A model generated the notes under the pieces. That model worked only from the letters and a program-made list of their open reading frames with translations. It was not told where the DNA came from and made no database searches. This document shows, piece after piece, positions 1-12,914 of a stretch of 64,000 bases of DNA. The stretch lies in assembly GCA_949318235.1 (NCBI GenBank), contig OX439130.1:35789085-35853084 (forward strand), in the 5' to 3' direction. Both the position numbers and the translations under genes were made by a program. Source of the stretch: Ecdyonurus torrentis. Its lineage: Eukaryota > Arthropoda > Insecta > Ephemeroptera > Heptageniidae. Every line of letters begins with the position of its first letter. The stretch's first letter is position 1.

Positions 1-1272
1 TCAGCAAACATATAAATATAAAAACAAAATTCAATTAAATTGCACTATGAATTAACTTTAGATTTATATGTAAATCGTGAACATTTTTCTTTATTTTGGA
101 CGTCTACTTTGTACGTATAAAATATGTTTGTTTTGCGAGGCAAGCTTTAAAATTTATCTCCACTATAGAGAAATAAACATTGTTTTTGGCAACGATGACA
201 ATTAAATTATATCTAGCGAGAAAGAAGATAAAGACAGCACCCGCCTTATTGTTTACGTAAACAAAATAATTTAATGTAGATCCTGTAAACAAATAAACAA
301 CATAACACAAAATCTAAACATATTTAGTAATTATTATTTCCATACAATTTGACGCAAACCTTCATGTATTTAATAAAGCTCCAAATATAATATAAGAAAA
401 GAAAAAGTTAATTAAAATACCAAGAGAATATGATTTCTAATTATTAAATTTTAATTAATATTCTTCATTAAGTTAGTTAGCAAAAATAAACAAAAAAAAA
501 GTTTTAAGAGTTATCAATTTAATTAGTTTAATGGTGCTGGAAATGATTTTAGATAGTGATCGATTAGAGTTCCTGACGTAAAAAAAAAGAGACTCGATAC
601 GATGTATTGTTTGCAATGTATGGGCTTGTAGCCAGAGAGAGAGAGAGAGAGAGAGAATGTGGGTCTCGCTTTTTCCCTATAGTGCCTGACACATCGGGTC
701 ATTAGTGGTCACAAAAATTGATCATTCCCAAGACAGAAAAAAAAACTTGCAGTTTTAAAACCTCACTTAATGGAGTAATTTATTTATACATAAAAAAAAA
801 TTAGAAAAGCAAAAAACTTAAAAAAAAAAAACTTTAAAAATATGTTACTCTTAGGAAAGTTTTTAAAATAAATTACCTCATTATGGGTTGTGACCGGGGT
901 GTAGTGGAGGGATGGCGCGGGATGGCGGCGCCATACTTCGTGAAATTGAATTTTTGAATCGCCATACCTCGTGAAATTTTAAAAAGGCGAAAAGGTGCGA
1001 TTTTATTTGTGTTCGTTAGAAAAAAATGAAAATAAAATCTGAGAAAAACAGAAAAAGAGAGAAAAAAGTTTAAAAATATTTTTTTTTCTCTTTGGTTTTA
1101 CTTTATCTTTTTCTTTCATCAAATGTGCAGGTATTTGTCAATAAGTCACCTTTTTAATTTTTTTTTATGTATGATAAAATTTGGTGAGGCCAGGATTATT
1201 GAATTCTATTGTGAATCATGAAAGGAAAGGAAGCTGAAGATTTTTTTCCAATACTTTCTAACTCTTTCTCAT

Positions 1273-1366
<94 letters not shown>

Positions 1367-1562
1367 ATGAACATGTCCTAACATGATGGTGACTTTTGGA
1401 CATACGTTACTTTGAAAACAATAAAAATACAGAAAAATACACTTATGCCTGAATAAGTAAATGTATGATTCTCGTAAAAATTTTGATAATCCTTTAGTAA
1501 AAATTGACTTAAAATCCTCTTAGAAAAAAAAAATCAAAGAATTTTAGAAGCAATGTAAAGGA

Positions 1563-1595
<33 letters not shown>

Positions 1596-1892
1596 GCAGC
1601 ACTTGAATTTTCTTTCTTCCCCTTAATATTTAAATTAAATATGAAGAAGGGATGAAAAAGAAGGGGCTATTTTAATTTTCCCCAATTTTTTTTGCAAGTA
1701 GCACCACTTCAGTATTTACTAGTCAGTTGGTGCTGGAGGATGACCCATAGACCCATAGTAAACAGTCAGTGACATTTTAGTGCAGCATTATATACAAATT
1801 ATGTACATTAGCATACTTATATTCAAGTCCAATGTTTTAGATTTCTGTTGTCTAATTCATAAAAAATAAATATACTGTATTTATTAAGTTAA
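1..1892. other. AT-rich non-coding DNA upstream of the first repeat element
   Basis: No exon or RNA gene was recognised here. The stretch holds a short (GA)n near 636, a long (CT)n at 1275-1364, poly-A near 1564-1594, and two close copies of a motif reading gccatacYtcgtgaaatt at about 930 and 961. A related piece recurs in reverse near 4990, so this is probably decayed repeat DNA. It may be intergenic or an upstream intron of the DPP gene. Confidence 0.6.
1275..1364. repeat. (CT)n microsatellite, about 45 units
   Basis: An uninterrupted CT dinucleotide tract. Reading frames through it give meaningless Arg-Glu or Ser-Leu polymers. Confidence 0.97.
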
Positions 1893-2712
1893 ATATGAGC
1901 AGTTATTCGCCATTTTTACAACGACGGCACCCGTGAAATTATTTCTTTCGATTTTGCTAAAACTTATTTTGTAAGTACACCTATATGAGATACAAATTGT
2001 GTCAAAATATTTTTCAAATATTTTTATTCTTACGTGAGCTGGAGCGCTTCAAAGTGGAAATTCATGCATTTTTTGTTGAAAAATACACCAATTTCAAACC
2101 ACTGTCACATAACAACTAATTAAAATAAATTTAATTTTCTTTTTTTGTATTAAAGCTCAGTTAATGGCCTTTCTAAAAATATAGAAATTTTTAACCAATT
2201 GTAATTTCTTAAGTGCTTAATTAATTTTTCAAAAATGTGCTTTTTTGATAAAATTTTGCATATTTCAAAGCAATTTTTCTGCACCTTAAAATTTTTTGAT
2301 TTTTTTTCTAACGCGTTGGTTAGTTGCCCTGTATTGTATTCTACAATAAATATCTTGAAACATGTCAATTTTTTAGTTTTTAAATTTACAGCATCAGTTT
2401 TTGTACGACCTTTTTCGAAAAAACACCACTTTTCACACGTAAAAAAGTCTGTGTTAGAAATTGATATCAAGATAAATAAATATATGGTTGGAAAGCTCGT
2501 TTCCTATATATTAAGAATCAAAAATAAAAAAACTGTGTATAGAACGTTTTGTTACGGAGAACGAGCATCTCCGTAAGTACTAAATTCGCTGCGCGCTATG
2601 CTTGGCTGCTGCATTTTATTCTACCTGTAACATCAAAAACGCATACTATTCAAGTATAATTATATAATTACATCCTTTTTGATATCTATTTTCTATTATA
2701 ATTTTATTATAT

Positions 2713-2750
<38 letters not shown>

Positions 2751-3558
2751 GATTCAACTTTTTGATTAAAAAATTTATAACTATTGCGCAACTTCAATCT
2801 TCATTTATAATATACGCACATATATGCATGTTTATGTTTCATTATTTACTTTTATGATTATAAAATTTGAGTAACAATGTATATTTTATATGCTTTAGTC
2901 ATTTTGCTATGGCCACATGGTGAAAATATTGTAAACAAAACTTCGTTGAATAAGATGTTCACGTGATTGCTATCGCACCGCTCCGTAACAGCACATCACT
3001 GCGTAATATAATCAATCATCAGGTCTTTTTTTTTTTCGGGATTCATCATTAAATAAAATTATTTGTATAAATATATGTGTATTTAATGTGTATTTATATT
3101 ATTACTTTTATTTCTACAAAATTTTGGCTGAATCAAATAGATTAAATTGAATCTGTGCAATGACAGAAGCAGTAAAATCTATTTGTAGATAATTTAAAAA
3201 TAATTGAAATGGGGGGGGGGGGGGAAAGATCATATTTTAACTTACCAATATGGTTAAAGAGTGATTTAACTCTTACAAAAAAAGAGCTGATGATTGATTA
3301 TATTACGCAGTGATGTGCTGTTACGGAGCGGTGCGATAGCAATCACGTGAACATCTTATTCAACGAAGTTTTGTTTACAATATTTTCACCATGTGGCCAT
3401 AGCAAAATGACTAAAGCATATAAAATATACATTGTTACTCAAATTTTATGATCATAAAAGTAAATGATGAAACATAAACATACATATATGTGCGTATATT
3501 ATAAATGAAGATTGAAGTTGCGCAATAGTTATAAATTTTTTAATCAAAAAGTTGAATC

Positions 3559-3593
<35 letters not shown>

Positions 3594-4413
3594 ATATAAT
3601 AAAATTATAATAGAAAATAGATATCAAAAAGGATGTAATTATATAATTATACTTGAATAGTATGCGTTTTTGATGTTACAGGTAGAATAAAATGCAGCAG
3701 CCAAGCATAGCGCGCAGCGAATTTAGTACTTACGGAGATGCTCGTTCTCCGTAACAAAACGTTCTATACACAGTTTTTTTATTTTTGATTCTTAATATAT
3801 AGGAAACGAGCTTTCCAACCATATATTTATTTATCTTGATATCAATTTCTAACACAGACTTTTTTACGTGTGAAAAGTGGTGTTTTTTCGAAAAAGGTCG
3901 TACAAAAACTGATGCTGTAAATTTAAAAACTAAAAAATTGACATGTTTCAAGATATTTATTGTAGAATACAATACAGGGCAACTAACCAACGCGTTAGAA
4001 AAAAAATCAAAAAATTTTAAGGTGCAGAAAAATTGCTTTGAAATATGCAAAATTTTATCAAAAAAGCACATTTTTGAAAAATTAATTAAGCACTTAAGAA
4101 ATTACAATTGGTTAAAAATTTCTATATTTTTAGAAAGGCCATTAACTGAGCTTTAATACAAAAAAAGAAAATTAAATTTATTTTAATTAGTTGTTATGTG
4201 ACAGTGGTTTGAAATTGGTGTATTTTTCAACAAAAAATGCATGAATTTCCACTTTGAAGCGCTCCAGCTCACGTAAGAATAAAAATATTTGAAAAATATT
4301 TTGACACAATTTGTATCTCATATAGGTGTACTTACAAAATAAGTTTTAGCAAAATCGAAAGAAATAATTTCACGGGTGCCGTCGTTGTAAAAATGGCGAA
4401 TAACTGCTCATAT
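1893..4413. mobile_element. Long inverted-repeat (foldback-type) element
   Basis: The left arm (1893-3022, 1130 bp) is the near-perfect reverse complement of the right arm (3287-4413, 1127 bp). They surround a 264-bp spacer containing a G run at about 3211-3224. The outer ends read atatgagcagttattcgcc and the inner ends stop at atcaatcatcag. The arms differ by only a few substitutions and by homopolymer length (T run near 2717, A run near 3561). The same two small reading frames (106 and 113 codons) occur in mirror image in both arms; they resemble nothing known and look incidental. No transposase and no convincing target duplication were seen. The age looks recent because the arms have hardly diverged. 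Confidence 0.85.
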
Positions 4414-5344
4414 ATGATATTTCTATATTTATAGATAGTAATATTTTTTTTTATAAAAATTTAAGCACGAGAACCTTGAATCAGGTAATTACGTAATAGC
4501 ACTAAATGTAGCAAGTGAATTTTAATTTTAAAAAGTGCCGCATCATTGAAAGATGACAGTCCCACTAGCATCGAGGTCGAGCATAGCTTCTTTTGGGGTA
4601 AGTGAATGTGCACAGGGGCGGATCTTAATAGGGAAAATGAGGAAGATATCAATATTTTGTATTTTTATTATTATTTAATTTTCAGATATTCAATATTTTT
4701 GGTAGAAATTGAAATTTAATTACAAAAATTCATAAGACGAAAAAAGAGAGAAAAACATTTTATTATCATAATTATTTTTTATTCACTATATGTTCAAACT
4801 TTAGTAAAAAATTTATAGAAGCCATATAAAAAAGTATCAAAATTGAATGTCCAATAATTTGGGCAACAGTTTTCCAAGTATACTAATTTTACGTTTTTCC
4901 CAAAAAAGGGTGTGTCCCAAAAAAATTTTCGCCTGCGGCGCGCTGCCCCCCCCCCCCCCCCCCCCCCCCCGTTTAAAGAGTAAGCCTTCCGCCATACTTC
5001 GTTAATTTTTAGGACTACACCCCTGGTTGTGACTCTTATTTTCATATATTTTAATTTATCATAAATGTTGTGTAAATATTAAATATTTTTAAGGTTTTAA
5101 TATCATAACGTTAAAGTTAGAAAAGAAAACAATAAGCTATATAGCCATAAATAACAATACTAAATTCAAATGTCATAATTTTCTCTATAACAGTATTTTT
5201 TTTTAAATCATCGCTACTATGCATATAAAAATTATATTTGTAAAGTTGAATAAAAATTTAAAGAGTTCTATAGAACACTGTCTCTATATAAACTGAAATT
5301 AAATTTTACATAGTAGGCATGAATATGGGCTTTGTTTCTATTAA
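4414..5344. other. Non-coding repeat-derived stretch
   Basis: No gene is visible. It contains a C run at about 4947-4970 and short motifs (caggggcggatc at 4613, gactacacccctg ending at 5025) that look like decayed DNA-transposon ends. Confidence 0.5.
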
Positions 5345-5670
5345 AGGAATAGACCAGAGAAAAACATAAGCATTTATATCACAAGACACTTGATGGGATT
5401 TCTATAAATAACATTAGTTTGTCTCAAGGCCTAACTGTAACCCCGTAGCAGTGATTAGAAAATTCGACTTATGCAACCCGCACACCATTTTCATACTCAT
5501 TTTTGCATGTTTCTGACGTCATAAACATGAATTTTCACGCAGATTGCATACTTTACACTTTTTTCACGCTCTCTCGTGGGGCTACATTAACAAAAATTGT
5601 CATCAATTTTGAAGATCCCATTTAGTGTTTATTCATTAAAAAGTACATGTTGTTTTATGTGGTCTATGGC
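5345..5670 (-). mobile_element. TTAA-flanked MITE, copy 1
   Basis: A 326-bp non-coding element bounded by TTAA at 5341-5344 and 5671-5674. It has imperfect terminal inverted repeats (AGGAATAGACCAGAG at the left, GCCATAGACCACAT read inward from the right). It is the reverse-orientation relative of the copies at 23658-23901 and 29734-30059. The shared core includes gtgcgggttgcata and cactgctacgg. TTAA duplication is typical of piggyBac-type elements; the family assignment is inference. Confidence 0.8.
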
Positions 5671-5674
5671 TTAA

Positions 5675-7067
5675 AATATGAACATTTTTATATTAAAGTA
5701 AGAGTTAGGATTATTTATTTGTAAAGATAAATAATATATATATTTTTTTTCATATTTAATAAACATTCATTGAAGTACTCTTATGTTGAAGAGTTCTTGT
5801 AAAGACGAGAGTAGAGAGCAGTAACACAAAAAAACAAAAACAAAAACATGACTAACATTTTCAAACGTCGTCTTTATGTAGTCTTATACTATAATTGCTG
5901 TTTGGTAAATAAAGTGCTTTGTTTCAGTCAAGAAATAAATAACTTGGAACAGCAAGTTGAATCATGAAGTCGACATATTGTGACAGTATAATTGTTGCTT
6001 GTTTCTATACTCTTTAAAAAAAAATTCTATCAAAATTGCTCTTCCAGAAAAACAAATCGAGAGTCAAATGTAATGAATTAAAACGTCAATTTCAAGTGCT
6101 TGCTCGACTTGAACTAACTTAAATAACGTAAATATAATAAGACTATATTGCTTTTATTTAATTTAACTTTATAATATAAAAGGATTTTTTTTTGTCTTCA
6201 TTCAAATAGAAAATATTTAACTTTTGCATCTTGATTTATCTTTTATTTGAAGATGTCAAGAAAAATAAGAAAGAAAAATTTTGTCGTATCTTGTTAAGTT
6301 TTGTTTGCTTAAAGATTGGCAAAAAGGATATAAGTCTTTAACAAAGTTTTTTTCAACTAGTGTAAGAAAAGAAAAGTTAGTTGAGAAAAAAACTTTTCTT
6401 CAGGTTAATAGGTTACGGATTGTAGTTTTCTTTTTTCAGTAAAAGGTAAAAAGTAGTTTTAAGATTAAACTGTAGTAGAAATTTTAGTTATAACACATTT
6501 TTCTGCAACAAGCTGTTTATTAAAGAATTTCAAATTAGAACTTCGTTTCGCAATAACGGAAGGAATAAAGGAGATCAAAATAAGTTGAAGCAAAATTTAA
6601 GATTTTTTAATATAAATAATACAGTATACTCACACACGATGCAAAAATCACACGAAAAATTGCATGAATAATTTTATTATTATTTAAGTAATCCAAAAAA
6701 TATTCTATACTGGTCTGTTTATATAAGAATCAATATTTGCACGGTACACCGTGATTATGTGAATTTTAATGGGTTTAAGTAAAGATTGTAAAGTAAAGAT
6801 TTATTACACACTGAAAATGTTATACCATTTGAAGAAGCGTTTACAATAAATAAAATGATAATGATTGATGTGATTGCACCGTCCAGCCTGTCTATAGTTT
6901 CCACTGTTTCTCTAGGCTGTTATAGCGAATGCCGGGCTGTGTATTTAGGCCATGGCTGGCCCGTGTGTGCTGTTTTCATTGATTAAAAATTCCTTACCTG
7001 TCGATAAGATAATGTCTTGACTGGGACTGGGATTGGTGTAGCACGATAACACAATATAGCAAGCAAG

Positions 7068-7070
<3 letters not shown>
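5675..7070. other. AT-rich non-coding DNA
   Basis: No exon is supported. A small GC-richer island lies at about 6880-7020. It has a possible minus-strand splice donor (caggtaagg near 6993-7001) but no coding context. Confidence 0.5.

Positions 7071-7129
<59 letters not shown>
7071..7129. repeat. (GA)n microsatellite
   Basis: About 29 GA units followed by purine-rich gaagaa sequence, directly left of the hAT-like element. Confidence 0.95.
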
Positions 7130-7131
<2 letters not shown>

Positions 7132-7205
7132 AAAAAAAGAAAGACAGGAAAAAGAAGAAGAAGAAAGATTATAGTTTATCTATAAGAAGACTTTTGTGTG
7201 TGTGT

Positions 7206-8626
7206 ACCAGTCATGGAGTCGATACCGAAATTTTCGATACCGATACGATACCGATATTTTTAAATTTTACCGATACCGATACGATACTGGCCAAAAAAAT
7301 TTGCTCCGATACGATACCGATACGATACCGATATTTTCCGATACTTTTTCGATATTTTTGCTATATCTCATACAATAAATATTGCACTATAAATTTCATT
7401 TTTTTTTTCACCTTTGAGACATAAATTGGTATCATAAAATCCATGCATATTATTGCCACATTTATTTATTTATTTATTTATGTATATTTATTTATTTATT
7501 TATTTATTCATTTATTTACTTATTTGCTCACTTATTTATTTTTATTCTATTGTTCGTTTGTTAAACTAAAATATGACTAAAAAAATTATAGTAGATTTAA
7601 AAAAAATTACATTTCATTCGTTTAATGAAATTATACGATTAGAATATCCTCTACTATTTCCAAGCACTTTTGTTAATTATTTACAAATTAGCAATTTCTT
7701 TATTTCGTATAGAAGTAATTTTCAAATATTTAATAAATTTAATTTTTTTTTTTTCATTGTATTTTTTTATTTGCTAAAGTAAACAAAGTATCATTAGCTT
7801 TCGTATTTATTTTATTGGCTCAAATCATCCCCGCTAAACCAAAGGGGTTAAAGTCCAAATTTCCCCTCTGGTTGTAAAAATCCTTTGATTTTGTAAACTT
7901 TTTAAAAATTTAACCTTGTAAAAAATTTATACAAAGACATTAACGGAAGTATGCTACATCTTTTGTAATTTGTATTGCATTGAATTTATATACAATTACA
8001 GGGATTTAAAATGTCAATCATTGCCTATATTTTATTATGATTTCTACCGGCGCTTTAGTCATTAGGAGAGATCATAGATAGTACTGTACGACCACACGAC
8101 GGATTTCTCAGAAACTTGGCGACAGTCGATCGCTCATTTTTTTTTTTTTTTTTTTTCATAAAAAGAAGAAAAAAGTTTTAACACTGTTTTCTTTATTTTT
8201 ATTGTATGTAAAATACCAAAAAAAAATTACTTTTTACCTGGTGGCTTTATAAAAGGTATAAAATAAAAATACTGTGCACGGCGCCCTGCCCTGTTGTTAT
8301 AGCACAATGAAAAATAAAGGAGTGAATTTTATTGTCCAAGTACGAAAGATAGATAATCACTAATGGAATGTTCTCGTTGCTTCATAAGTTTTTTTTGTTT
8401 TTTTTTTTTTTGTTTTGTATTTTTACTTTTGTTTTATGAGAGAGCAAAAGTCTCAAAGTATCGAAAAAAAGTATCGAAATTCGACGATATTTTGCTGATA
8501 TCGGTGACCGATACCGATATTCGATACTGAGTTTAAAAAAGGCCCCGATACGATACCGATACGATAAAAGTATCGGTATAGTATCGAATATCGTATCGCA
8601 GTCGATACCGATACTCCATGACTGGT
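7206..8626. mobile_element. Non-autonomous hAT-like element with GATACCGATAC subterminal arrays
   Basis: Terminal inverted repeats accagtcatggagt (7206-7219) and actccatgactggt (8613-8626) enclose 1.4 kb. Inside each end lie dense, degenerate direct repeats of cgataccgatacgata (about 7218-7350, and reverse-complemented at 8455-8610). The middle is AT-rich, with a (TTTA)n stretch near 7455-7545 and no transposase. Paired arrays of short subterminal repeats inside short terminal repeats are typical of hAT elements as transposase-binding sites. An 8-bp target duplication is not clear because the left flank is (TG)n, so the superfamily is tentative. Confidence 0.65.
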
Positions 8627-10262
8627 GTGTACTAAATCCTTCCAAAATTTCTATAAACCAAGCAAGCAAGTATAATCTCTAGATATATTCGTATTCTCTA
8701 TACATATCGTAATAATAAACAATGAACGTATTAAGCTTTGAATAATAAATTGTAAATTTCAGCAAAGTTTTGAGTTTGCAAATTCAATTACCTTGCAGCA
8801 CAAAGCAAGTTTGCTTGCTTGCTTGCTGTGTCAATATTCAAACAACAATGACACCACGCGCTGATTTAGTTAACACTGTTAGGTCGATATCGTTACGATG
8901 CTGCTATTTCAAGCAAATATTTTCACAATAAATTAAATCTATGTATAAGAGTTTCATCACAACATGAATTTAAATTTTTAGGAAATTATTGCCTTTAATT
9001 TAATCCTATTCAACTATGAATAATAAAATCTTTCGTGTAAATTTTGAATGTATTATAAATATGAAATTGATACATTGAAGTTTTAAAGATCGAGTTATTA
9101 TTATATCACAATCTGAAATACACATATAATTATTCCAAAAGTACATAAATGTTAGTTGTTAAAAGAATATGATTTATTTTTGTTGCTTAATGCTAAACTT
9201 ATAATTTATAATGCAAGAATTATTGTTCCATTTTCAACCCAAAAAAAAAAAAAAAGTAGGTGATGAAGGAATTTTGCTTTTTCATCTTCAACCATCACAG
9301 ATGGGATTTTTGCTTTCTTAGAACCGTGAAGTATAAAATAAAAACTACATTTTTGTCTTGGCAACGCATCGTAAAAACTTAAATTATGTTTTTTAAAAAA
9401 ACTTTTACGTTGCCAGAAAAAAAGAAAAGAAAAAGTTGGAAAAAAAAGTGAAGAGTTATCATCTGAATTTCAAAGATAACTTTCAGCTCCCACGTTCATA
9501 GTGTATCTAGCAAGTCCCTCTGCTCTGGTTACCTATGAATTCAACATTAAATATTCTGTACTTAAAGGACAAAGTTATATGATATCACTCAACAGTTTTA
9601 AGTTTATTATTGTTAGTAACAATTTAAAAGAAATTGCGCAATTTATGCTGCATTTATGTCATACATCATAATTTTTAATATTTAGTATTACGACTATGCT
9701 GCACAAAATATTTGTTATTATGGACAGCATTATTATTATTATTATTATTCAATATAATTTCAATAATGTTGTTATGAATTTGTATTATTAAAATCAGACT
9801 ATCAAAATTATTGCGTATTTATTTGTGACCTTGATTAATAGTCTTCTTATTAGGATTTAAGTTTGCTGACTGATCCTTGAAACTTTTTTTCCCATGTATA
9901 AAAAGTTAGACAATGTGTATTTTCAATAGATCTGTGGTGTTGTAAGCCCGATTTAAACAGAAAATCTGCTTTGCTTGACCTTCTGTTTTGTTATTATTTG
10001 TAGTAATTATTGTTACGTTCCCATACTGTTTATTGTGAAAATCAATATACTTTTTGCTTTGAACTATAAACACGAGCGTGTTATACTCCGTAGCATTATA
10101 AAAAAATATTCCACTGCGACATATTTCTCAAGTATAATGTTACATGAAGTTTCACTGCAAAAACACTTTCCCAAACTTTTTACTATAAAATGTGCCTTAT
10201 TTATTGTCTTAAAGATAAAAGAAAGTCCACAAGTTGTTTAACATGGTTTATTGATGTTTCAG
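8627..10262. other. Non-coding DNA before first visible DPP exon
   Basis: AT-rich sequence with no supported exon. It ends in a splice acceptor (gatgtttcag, AG at 10261-10262). The exon encoding the cytoplasmic N-terminus of the DPP protein was not found here or further left. Confidence 0.6.
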
Positions 10263-10574
10263 GAGCTCGTGTATGGCGGTGCGGAGGAAGGTCGCAACTG
10301 GCGTGGCATCCTCTTATCCTTACTGGTCATCAGCTTGGTGATTGCTGGTATTGTTGCTGCAATTCATACGCTCGGCTATGTGGACGAACTGTTGTACTGG
10401 AGTGGACGTCGCATGGCACTTGGAGAACTACTGGGTGGTGAACTACAACCTCGCAGATTACCTCCTTCTTGGTTAGCGAACCAACATCTCGTATTTCATG
10501 CAGACGATGGATCTCTTGCATTATGGAGTGCTCACACCGGTGCCGTTACTACTCTTGTTACCAACCATACCATG
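10263..10574 (+). CDS. Dpp10: DPP exon a: membrane anchor and start of propeller
   Basis: Residues 1-104 of the visible protein, phase 0 at both ends. It starts ELVYGG and contains a hydrophobic helix [19 protein letters not shown], then the first propeller blade ([10 protein letters not shown]). The absence of a start Met in frame after the acceptor shows that an upstream exon exists. Confidence 0.93.
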
Positions 10575-12247
10575 GTAAGTTAAACGTAATTTTTATTATT
10601 AAAAACAGATACTCAATGCTAAATTAAGTTAAATCCACTTACTTTATGGATTACTTATCATCCTGGACTTTTTACATTCTCCTGGTATTTAATTTACATA
10701 TAAAATTATGTAAATTTGAGTTAAGTTTTGGACTTTAACCAAGTCCTTTATCAGACTCACACGACTCTCACAGGGTAACTGGAGAGCCAATAATAGAGTC
10801 CAAAACGTAACTCAAATTTACATAATTTTATATGTAAATTAAAAAACCAGGAGAATGGAAAAAGTCCAGGATGGATCATCAAGCCATAAAGTAAGTGTTA
10901 ATTCTAAACCTTCTTCTAATAGTAAATTCAATACACAAATTAAAACCAGTTAAGTAAAATGAAAAATCGGCATTTTAAAATATTTTAAACACTAACATTT
11001 TATACACAATAGTATTAATAAAGGCAGCTTTTTGAGCTATAGCACAATATAATTTTCTGTATACAAAACTATTTGTATAAGCAACCTAGTTAGCGTTGTT
11101 TATGTTTCTGTAAAAAAAAAAAAGTTTTTAAATTACCTTATAATTTAACAGTTTTTTAAACAAAAGTTCATTTTATTTTCATTAGTGTTTCCAACAATAT
11201 ATTTAAACAGTTTCTATGTCTCTGAAAAAAAATAACATTAATAATAACAAAAGAAAGTATAAAAAAATGGAAACCATAAAAAATGATACAACATTGATGA
11301 AAAAGGAAATGAAAAGTTTCACCGCATCGCTTACGGAAGTTCTTTATTTTTGCAAGCACGTGCACCATGTTGAGTAAGTTACCAATCACGTCACTAAAAC
11401 TTGGTCCACAAAATTTATCCACTAAAGCAGAAGTAACGTTCAATATCTTTTCAACAACGTACGAGTTCAAAAACAGTTTTTTGTATATATATTATATAAG
11501 ATCATATTTTATATATGTATTCATGTCACGTATATAAAATAAGGTGCTTGCATGAAAATTTGCTTACTTTAATTTTTCTTCAAAAGAACTTTCTTATTAT
11601 TATTATTTTTGATAATATTGTTTCAGTATTATTAACTCTTTTGACTATCCATTACTTTTACAAATCTTATATATTCAAGCTTTTTATGTCAATGCTTGCA
11701 AAAAGAATTTTTTGAAAAGTAGATATTAAATTACAAACATAAGATATTTTGAAATATATGTTTCTTTGTTATATTACATTTGCCAAAAAAAAAAAAAAAA
11801 GTTTGCCCTTTTTTTTTTTTTCCCCCAACAAAGCTTGTATACAGTATTTTACTAACTTTGTAATTTGAATACGCACAAAACAATTTGTGTCTTGTATTTT
11901 CATTTAATAATTATACTGCAATGTAGACATTTCAATAAAAAATGTGAAATATATAAACCATTTACTCTATGTAACTCACAAAATATCATAAAACATAATT
12001 AATGTATACTAACAAAATATGATTATTCAACACAAAGAGTTATGCAAAACAGTTCTATAATTATTTCTACTTCTCATTCGTTTTGTTTATTTTGCAGAAT
12101 AATTAAATTGTCAACAAAATTAATGACTAAAGACTTGTTCACACGATGCAATAAATGTTATGACATGAAATCCTCAGAATTAAATTAGTTTATTTTATAT
12201 TGCAACTACGATTAAAATACTTACTTTTTTATTTTCTATTTTTTCTC

Positions 12248-12304
<57 letters not shown>

Positions 12305-12858
12305 CCTCCTCTTTTTGATCTATAATGTTTTCATTGCTTCTCTATATTATGTAAGAAGAGGTCAGAGATAGTTAAGCCTTTCAGTTTCTTTCAACATAAT
12401 CAATTATTTATTTATGCAATCATATTTATTGAACGATGCAAAAATTGCTCCTTGCAATTATCATATTTCAAAGGAAGTATAATAAATCATTTATTATAAT
12501 TTAATAATATTAAAAAGTTTATTAAAATTTCAATTGCAAAAATGTCTAAGTATATACGATATTATTACATTATTCTGTATATTGCTACAATTTTTTTTAT
12601 TCTATTCTCAGCTGATTTATATTTTATGCTAATTTTTTCCACCACATAACGAGAGCTGAACTGAACATAAAAAGTCGTTTTCACTGTCGGTTAACCACGG
12701 AATACTATTGAGATGTCAGAAGTGAATTTATAGAAGGGACGTTTTGCAATACTTAAGTTTACAAGTAATATATTACTATGCTATGCCACAACATTATCAA
12801 ACCTGTCTCAAAAAATGAAATTTTACATAGCAAAATACACCTGATACCTGAGAGATAC

Positions 12859-12914
<56 letters not shown>

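Noticed and set aside
1196..1384. Reading frame rich in Arg-Glu, and similar Ser-Leu or Tyr-Ile frames near 12.8, 15.9, 16.0, 22.8, 24.8, 27.7, 30.2, 42.0 and 56.3 kb
   Set aside because: They are translations of dinucleotide microsatellites and have no gene context.
2150..4156. Mirror-image 106- and 113-codon frames in the long inverted repeat
   Set aside because: No similarity to known proteins, no start context, overlapping on opposite strands of AT-rich repeat DNA; identity between arms reflects duplication, not selection.
4613..5025. Possible hAT-like element with caggggcggatc and gactacacccctg ends
   Set aside because: Terminal matches are short and the flanking 8 bp do not form a convincing target duplication.
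6880..7020. GC-richer island with a minus-strand caggtaagg donor, considered as an exon
   Set aside because: No open frame matching either gene and no partner acceptor could be identified.
9975..10241. 88-codon frame just before the first DPP exon, considered as the missing N-terminus
   Set aside because: It is separated from the exon by a stop and an acceptor, has no donor, and its composition is intron-like.
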